From: Atrina japonica
Taxonomy: Eukaryota; Mollusca; Bivalvia; Pterioida; Pinnidae
Length of the DNA stretch: 64,000 nt
NCBI GenBank assembly: GCA_030159075.1
Contig: BROG01000135.1
Coordinates: 1,216,001 to 1,280,000 of the forward strand
Direction of reading: 5' to 3'
A model generated the notes under the pieces. The model searched no databases and had not been told where the DNA came from. It saw nothing but the letters and a program-made list of their open reading frames with translations. Made by a program: the position numbers and the translations under genes. This document shows positions 58,830 through 64,000 of this stretch, in pieces. The number at the start of each line of letters is the position of its first letter. Position 1 is the stretch's first letter.

Positions 58830-59100
58830 TAAACGAAATGTTGAGTTGCCTGTTCGATAGCAGTTGTTGAGACGTCTGTACCAATTGTGACGAGGATTAG
58901 ATCCTCACCTATTTCATTTGAATTTGACTGTGGACTCACGGCGGGCGTGACCATTCGACAGGGATGATACCGCCCCTCCATGGCACCTAATCCCATCTCT
59001 GAATTTTCTGAGGTCCGTGTTCGTCCAGTCTTTATCGTATTCGCGGCTGTGTACTGGGTATCTTGGTAATTTGTGCTTTGATATCTGAGATATTTTTATA
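58830..59100 (+). mobile_element. PLE 3' terminus
   Basis: From TTCATTAAACGAAATGTTGA through GTCTGTACCAATTGTGACGA and TTCGACAGGGATG to TTGATATCTGAGATATTTTT. The family TGA is present near 58871 and a TAG follows 13 codons later. Confidence 0.85.
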
Positions 59101-59533
59101 TATATAATAGAAAATCGTAATTGTGCATGCAGTTAGATACACGAATTTAACCGAGAATATTTACACACTGATTAAATGAAATCAATCTTTAATTGACAAC
59201 GTGTATGTCATCATAAATTCGTAAAATCGAGTTCTATATTGTTTTGAATTCATTTAGACAAAACACTATGTTTAACACTACTATTTTACCCTCACTGTAT
59301 CTGTATATCTGTAGTTTAAACCTGAAATATTGGAGAAATACATGGGCGTATGTATCAAAAAGTGCAAACAAAAAACAAAAAAACGTAAGCTCATTTGATT
59401 GATAGTCAATTAACTTTCCGATTTTGTAGGTTTTGTATTTGATGCATTATGTCTAACCAGCTACCGATGAGGCGTCCAAGGCCTCTGATTGGATGTTTTT
59501 AGTATATGCCCAATGTTCTTATTTGACAAACTT
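59101..59533. other. Intergenic DNA, nothing recognised
   Basis: Nothing supported. Confidence 0.4.
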
Positions 59534-59961
59534 AAACAGACATTAGCTGTGCGCACCAAAAATAATTATTTTTATTTTTCCAGTTTTGCTACATGTGTGT
59601 GATGTACAATAACAAATAAGAACTATACACAGGCATAAAACATCTTATCTTCCTATATAGTCTATCAAAATAAGGTGAGGTCCAGGTTGTTATGTATGTA
59701 TGTATGTATGTATGTATGTATGTATGTATGTATGTACGTATGTACGTATGTACGTATGTACGTACGTACGTACGTACGTACGTACGTACGTACGTACGTA
59801 TGTATGTATGTATGTATGTATGTATGTATGTATGTATGTATGTATGTGTGTGTATGTATGTATGTATGTATGTATGTATGTATGTGTGTGTGTGTGTGTG
59901 TGTATGCATGCATGCATGCATGCATGCATGCATGTATGTATGTATGTATGTATGTAAGTAA

Positions 59962-59995
<34 letters not shown>

Positions 59996-60058
59996 ATGTA
60001 TGTATGTATGTATGTATGTATGTATGTATGTATGTATGTATGTATATATGTATGTATC

Positions 60059-60091
<33 letters not shown>

Positions 60092-60415
60092 GTGTATGTA
60101 TGTGTGTGTGTGTATGTGTGTATGTATGTATGTATGTATGTATGTATGTATGTATGTATGGTGTGTATGTGTGTGTGTATGTATGTATGTATGTATGTAT
60201 GTATGTATGTATGTATGGTGTATGTGTGTGTGTGTATGTATGTATGTATGTATGTATGTATGTATGTATGTATGTATGTATGTATGTATGTATGTATGTA
60301 TATACATAGCAACCTGGACCTCACCTTGGTTAGTAAGGTTGAATTAATCAATTGCAAGTGAATAATTGCCAAACTTGATTTCTCTAGCTATTTTCACAAC
60401 ATATATAGAAAGGTG
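59534..60415. repeat. Interspersed repeat R split by a (TATG)n array with inverted flanks
   Basis: 59534-59671 and 60328-60415 match the two halves of the repeat at 47228-47480. Between them is a tetranucleotide array (59691-60304) of TATG with TACG, TGTG and CATG variants. The array is flanked by an exact 18-bp inverted repeat: AAGGTGAGGTCCAGGTTG at 59672-59689 and its complement at 60310-60327. Open frames (Met-Tyr-Val-Cys, Thr-Tyr-Ile-His) are produced by the array on both strands. Confidence 0.9.
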
Positions 60416-60456
60416 AGAATTTTTATGCCGTCGTTTATTTCCGTTTTGTTATTATA

Positions 60457-60492
<36 letters not shown>

Positions 60493-60495
60493 CTA
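60457..60495. repeat. (ATT)n microsatellite
   Basis: About 39 bp of TTA/ATT trinucleotide repeat. Confidence 0.95.
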
Positions 60496-61146
60496 ATATA
60501 TATTAATCTAAGTCTGAAAAAAGGAAAGACATATCTTTTAAATGCCTTTTTTAGTTTATTGAGGGACTGCGAACTAAATGATATATGCCATTGGTAATTA
60601 CTTTCTAAACCATCGTTTGTGCTAACGGACAACGTTAAAGAAACACTTGTTTATTTCATTTTCGTTTACTTGTGGTAAACGTATCCATTGCTATGGCGAA
60701 CACCGGGTAATCGTCTGACATACATGAATTAAAATATACTTTCAACGTTTTAAACGTTATACGTTTACTAAGAGTCGTTCATGATGATATGATTTATAAT
60801 AAAATGTTCAAACTTATTAAATATATATTGTAAAGCCGAATATATTGCACACCAATATTCTATGATCGGCGAAACACTCTAGACGATTGTAACACAGATT
60901 CATGTTATTACAAATATTAATTGCATTCACTTGATCACATAAAATGCCAAGTTTTATTTCTTTTATAACGGTTGTTTATTTTGTTTAAAATGATTTCTTT
61001 TCACAGAATATCAGTAAAATATATTATTTTTTTCTATCATAAAGTGCTTTTATTTACATAAAGATATTACCCATTCCACTGATTTAAACTTAATTCCCAG
61101 AAGAGCAGGTGCGTGAAGCATAAAAATTGCTAATTGTCAACGTCTT
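60496..61146. other. Intergenic DNA, nothing recognised
   Basis: A possible 8-bp microexon (CCCAG/AAGAGCAG/GTGCGT near 61099) is far too weak to call. Nothing else is seen. Confidence 0.35.
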
Positions 61147-61275
61147 GTGTTGCAATTTGAATTTGAATTTTTTGTTTTACACAACATTGTTCAGTCTTAT
61201 AGTGACGGCTGGTTTTAATGCCGGAGGAGAGATCCCGGTTATGTTTAATGCGGGAAGAGACCACAACATTTCCGC
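61147..61275 (-). mobile_element. Second short interspersed repeat family, minus copy
   Basis: AATTTGAATTTTTTGTTTTAC, CAACATTGTTCAGTCTTATAG, GCCGGAGGAGAGATCCCGGT and ACCACAACATTTCCGCAAG follow the order of the copy at 37531. Confidence 0.75.
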
Positions 61276-61304
61276 AAGCAAACATGCAATTTTCCTAACA
61301 AAAT

Positions 61305-61700
61305 GTTTTTTACAGAGGTAAACTACTCGCTGACAAATTATTGACACAGGGATATCGAAAACCGCGTTTAATGTCAACGTTCCGCAAATTTTACGGTCGG
61401 TATAATAGTCTTGTTTGCGACTACTCTGTTTCACTAAGTGAAATGTTGAGTTGCCTTTTCGTTGGCGGTTGTTGAGACTTCTGTACCAATTGTGACGAGG
61501 ATACACTTCTCACGTATTTCATTGGACTTGACTGTGGACTCACGGCGGCTGTGACCGGTCGACAGGGGATGCTTACTCCTCCATGGCACCTGATCCCACC
61601 TTTTGGTTTCCAGAGGTCCGTGTTTGTCCATTTTTACCGGATTTGTATCTATGTCCTGGACATTCTTTTGATTTATACTTTGGTATCTGATATTTTATAT
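61305..61700 (+). mobile_element. PLE 3' fragment with thumb C-terminus
   Basis: The fragment starts in the RT thumb (ACAGAGGTAAACTACTCGCT) and runs to TTTGGTATCTGATATTTTAT. It keeps the C-terminal coding text up to TGA 61473-61475. The frame past the TGA is then open for more than 80 codons, to a TAA after 61720. Confidence 0.92.
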
Positions 61701-61984
61701 ATTTTTTGCGAGTCCATCATCTAAACCATTTTAACCGATCCGGAACAAAAGTTGAATTATGATATTGGTGGCGTTTTATAGTGTACTAAGTCGATTAATT
61801 ACGTCTTATTCATCACATAAATACGGGATAAACATAGATAAACAAAATAAAATAAAATTCTGATTTATTTCGATGACAATCTCGGAAATGGCGTCTTTAA
61901 TATTGCTAATACCGGTACATTATGTTTAATTATCAATGCCACGTTCCAAAGTTTACAATCGCATCACTGTAAATTACAAATACT

Positions 61985-62070
61985 ACGATGATGATAATGA
62001 TGATGATGATGATGACGACGATGACGATAATAATGATGATATTGATGATGATAATAACAATAATAATAGT
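61985..62070. repeat. (GAT)n-like trinucleotide tract
   Basis: GATGATAATGATGATGATGA and variants pass into AATAATAG repeats. Confidence 0.9.
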
Positions 62071-62836
62071 AATAATATTTTATATCAATAATTTTGCAAC
62101 ATATCAAGACCTATCCATTAGATGGTTCTTAAGGCCAGGAAACCGTTAGAAGTACATGAATATTATGCTGTGAGGATACAAATAGGAAAAAGAATTAATG
62201 CGACGTGATAATTACACAGCCTCCAAGTCATCTGTACCGATATGGATGGGATTGTGTGCTATCATCTTGTATCGCATATCAATGTAAATCTTCTCGTCAA
62301 CTTCTGACGCAAATGCTGCCATATTTATCATTATGTCGCCCACGTATATCAAAACAGCGATAGGAGACGGGAAACAGGCCAAACATTTTTATTCAGATGG
62401 AAATTATTGGTTTAATTCAGTTGATAATCAATACACTTTGCAACAATCTCCTCATCGGTAATGATGTGGTATGAAATAGGACACCTTTCTGTCAATGTTC
62501 AAACGCAACTGACATTTGTATACATGTTCCACTTTCTCGTAAATAAATGTAGCTAATATTAGCACTTGTTCGATACAATCAATTTAGATCTGACATAATT
62601 AAATACGGTACTTAATAAGATAAAACAAAATTTATATAAAAGTTTTTTTTTCTCGGAGAGAATTCATCATGCAGAAGAGTTGTATCAATTTACGATTCAA
62701 GATATTCGTTAGATTCATTAGATAGGCACATCCGCTCATTTAATATGCCTTTTCTCATACAACATAGCCATACAATTATCTTATTGTACGAGAAAACCAT
62801 GGCTTGTTATAAAACTGAAAGCCGGGATTCGGTATG

Positions 62837-62838
<2 letters not shown>
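62071..62838. other. Intergenic DNA, nothing recognised
   Basis: Nothing supported. Confidence 0.4.

Positions 62839-62925
<87 letters not shown>
62839..62925. repeat. (AT)n microsatellite
   Basis: About 86 bp of uninterrupted TA repeat. Confidence 0.97.
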
Positions 62926-62927
<2 letters not shown>

Positions 62928-64000
62928 CTTAAGTTTAAATATTTTGCTCGACTTTGGTTTACCATGAAATCTGACAAGTTCAGAATAATCTCAGACATAA
63001 GAAAGTTCTCAAAGGCAGAAGAATCCTATGATAGTCTGTTACACCAAACTTCAGTCATTGTGTAAATTCATGATGGGATGGATGTGATTTTATTTTTAAT
63101 TCTTACACGGCGTTTGTAACGCGATTGATGATCTAGATTTGTCTAATGGTCATTCAGAAGCCTATTATTCCAACTGACTGCAGTCCAAAGCATATATTTC
63201 CTTATTTATCTTTTCCTACTTTTCTTTGTTCATTTTTAATTGGAATTTAAATTCCCATGAAGATTTCGCAAATGTCCTTGTACGCACAATTCCTGGAACA
63301 GCCGTTGGCAGTTTTGATATAATGGATAATAATGATTAAGCAGTGTCAGTGCCAACAGACATACGAAAAACCAAAGTATCAATTTTTTTCTTCTTCATGC
63401 AAAATTATTAATTTAAGACAATGTTTTTTTCCATGATAATAAAATATAAAATGATGTTAAATGTTCAGCTATATTTTACAAGCACGGCCCAGAGTAATCC
63501 GATTAACTGCTACAGGCCACCCTAGACAATTGCCATACTTTAATGTACAATAAATACTATTTTTGTAACCGGAGAAAAGGTAATGTGGTGATTATGAGGT
63601 TCGTATTACCTTGCGTTGAAACAGTATCCAAGGCAACGGTATTTTATCACACTACCCAATAAATCCATGTTAATAATATACCTTTCATTTATGGCTGTTT
63701 GACGTAAAGGGTTGTACATCATTCATTTCTTAATCGACTTGCAGATTCATCCCTTGTTTATGGATTATACATTTCCAATATATTTTACAGTAGCATTTTT
63801 ATTTGATGTATTCGCTATTAACAACCCTTGTCTCTGTGAAGATCTACGTGAATTATGACGTATAAACTGTCTAATTCACCTTAATTCTATTTTGAAGTAT
63901 CAGGGAACTATATTTGTTTTTACAGAAGTGAACTATTAGCAATCGTTCTTTCCAAAGATCTATCCTAATAGTGTTATCTCGCAGCCTCATTGACAGTTCA
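62926..64000. other. Intergenic DNA, nothing recognised
   Basis: The last kilobase shows no supported gene or repeat. Acceptor-like TTTTACAG at 63925 leads into stops in every usable phase. Confidence 0.4.

Noticed and set aside
59589..60372. Frames up to 228 codons of Met-Tyr-Val-Cys or Thr-Tyr-Ile-His
   Set aside because: Tetranucleotide repeat read in different frames on both strands.

Overview
The window is nuclear DNA of an animal, most likely a bivalve mollusc. It is AT-rich and gene-poor, packed with microsatellites and minisatellites, and has small exons bounded by canonical GT/AG sites far apart. It carries tRNA-derived SINEs and a dense population of one Penelope-like retroelement family. 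The phylum is inferred from this repeat style; no single sequence proves it.

The dominant component is a Penelope-like element (PLE) of the permuted, Naiad-like type. One nearly complete copy lies at 7321-10578 (+). It has an N-terminal GIY-YIG endonuclease with a Cys-Cys-His-His signature, then a linker with a CxC motif, then a reverse transcriptase with motif A (DFSTLY), motif B (GIPMGTNCAP) and a YIDD catalytic motif. Frameshifts, stop codons and a C-terminal deletion have inactivated it. More than twenty further fragments of the same family, mostly 5'-truncated and sharing one 3' terminus, lie on both strands at 1.7-3.5, 10.3-13.0, 14.2-14.9, 16.3, 19.0, 23.2, 24.0, 31.0, 35.7-36.1, 38.4-38.7, 40.6, 41.1-42.2, 45.4, 50.3-51.2, 56.5, 58.8 and 61.3 kb. 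At 10.3-13.0 kb the 3' end is fused to about 0.8 kb of unrelated DNA and repeated in tandem.

One host gene can be proposed on the + strand. Exon 1 (21066-21153) encodes a signal peptide. Small phase-compatible exons follow at 43241-43266, 51313-51358, 54190-54288 and 57440-57609, with a possible last exon at 57723-57794. The joined frame would encode about 166 residues of a secreted, hydrophilic protein that I do not recognise. Its introns (22, 8, 2.8 and 3.2 kb) hold most of the repeats. A promoter-like region at 20720-20800 has an RFX X-box-like site, a CRE and a TATA-like box.

The rest is repeats. The minisatellites are 75 bp (0.9-1.3 kb), 26 bp (5.0-6.4 kb), 27 bp (16.6-18.0 kb), about 23 bp (22.6-23.3 kb), 29 bp (24.4-25.6 kb), 49 bp (25.9-26.3 kb) and about 33 bp (48.4-49.8 kb). 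There are many (AT)n, (GA)n, (CA)n, (TAT)n and (TATG)n tracts. A tRNA-derived SINE family has copies at 31.7, 39.7, 49.2, 57.0 and 58.3 kb, four of them with target-site duplications. At least two other short interspersed families and pogo-like transposon ends are present. Most long open frames in this window are by-products of tandem repeats. No tRNA, rRNA or CRISPR locus was found.
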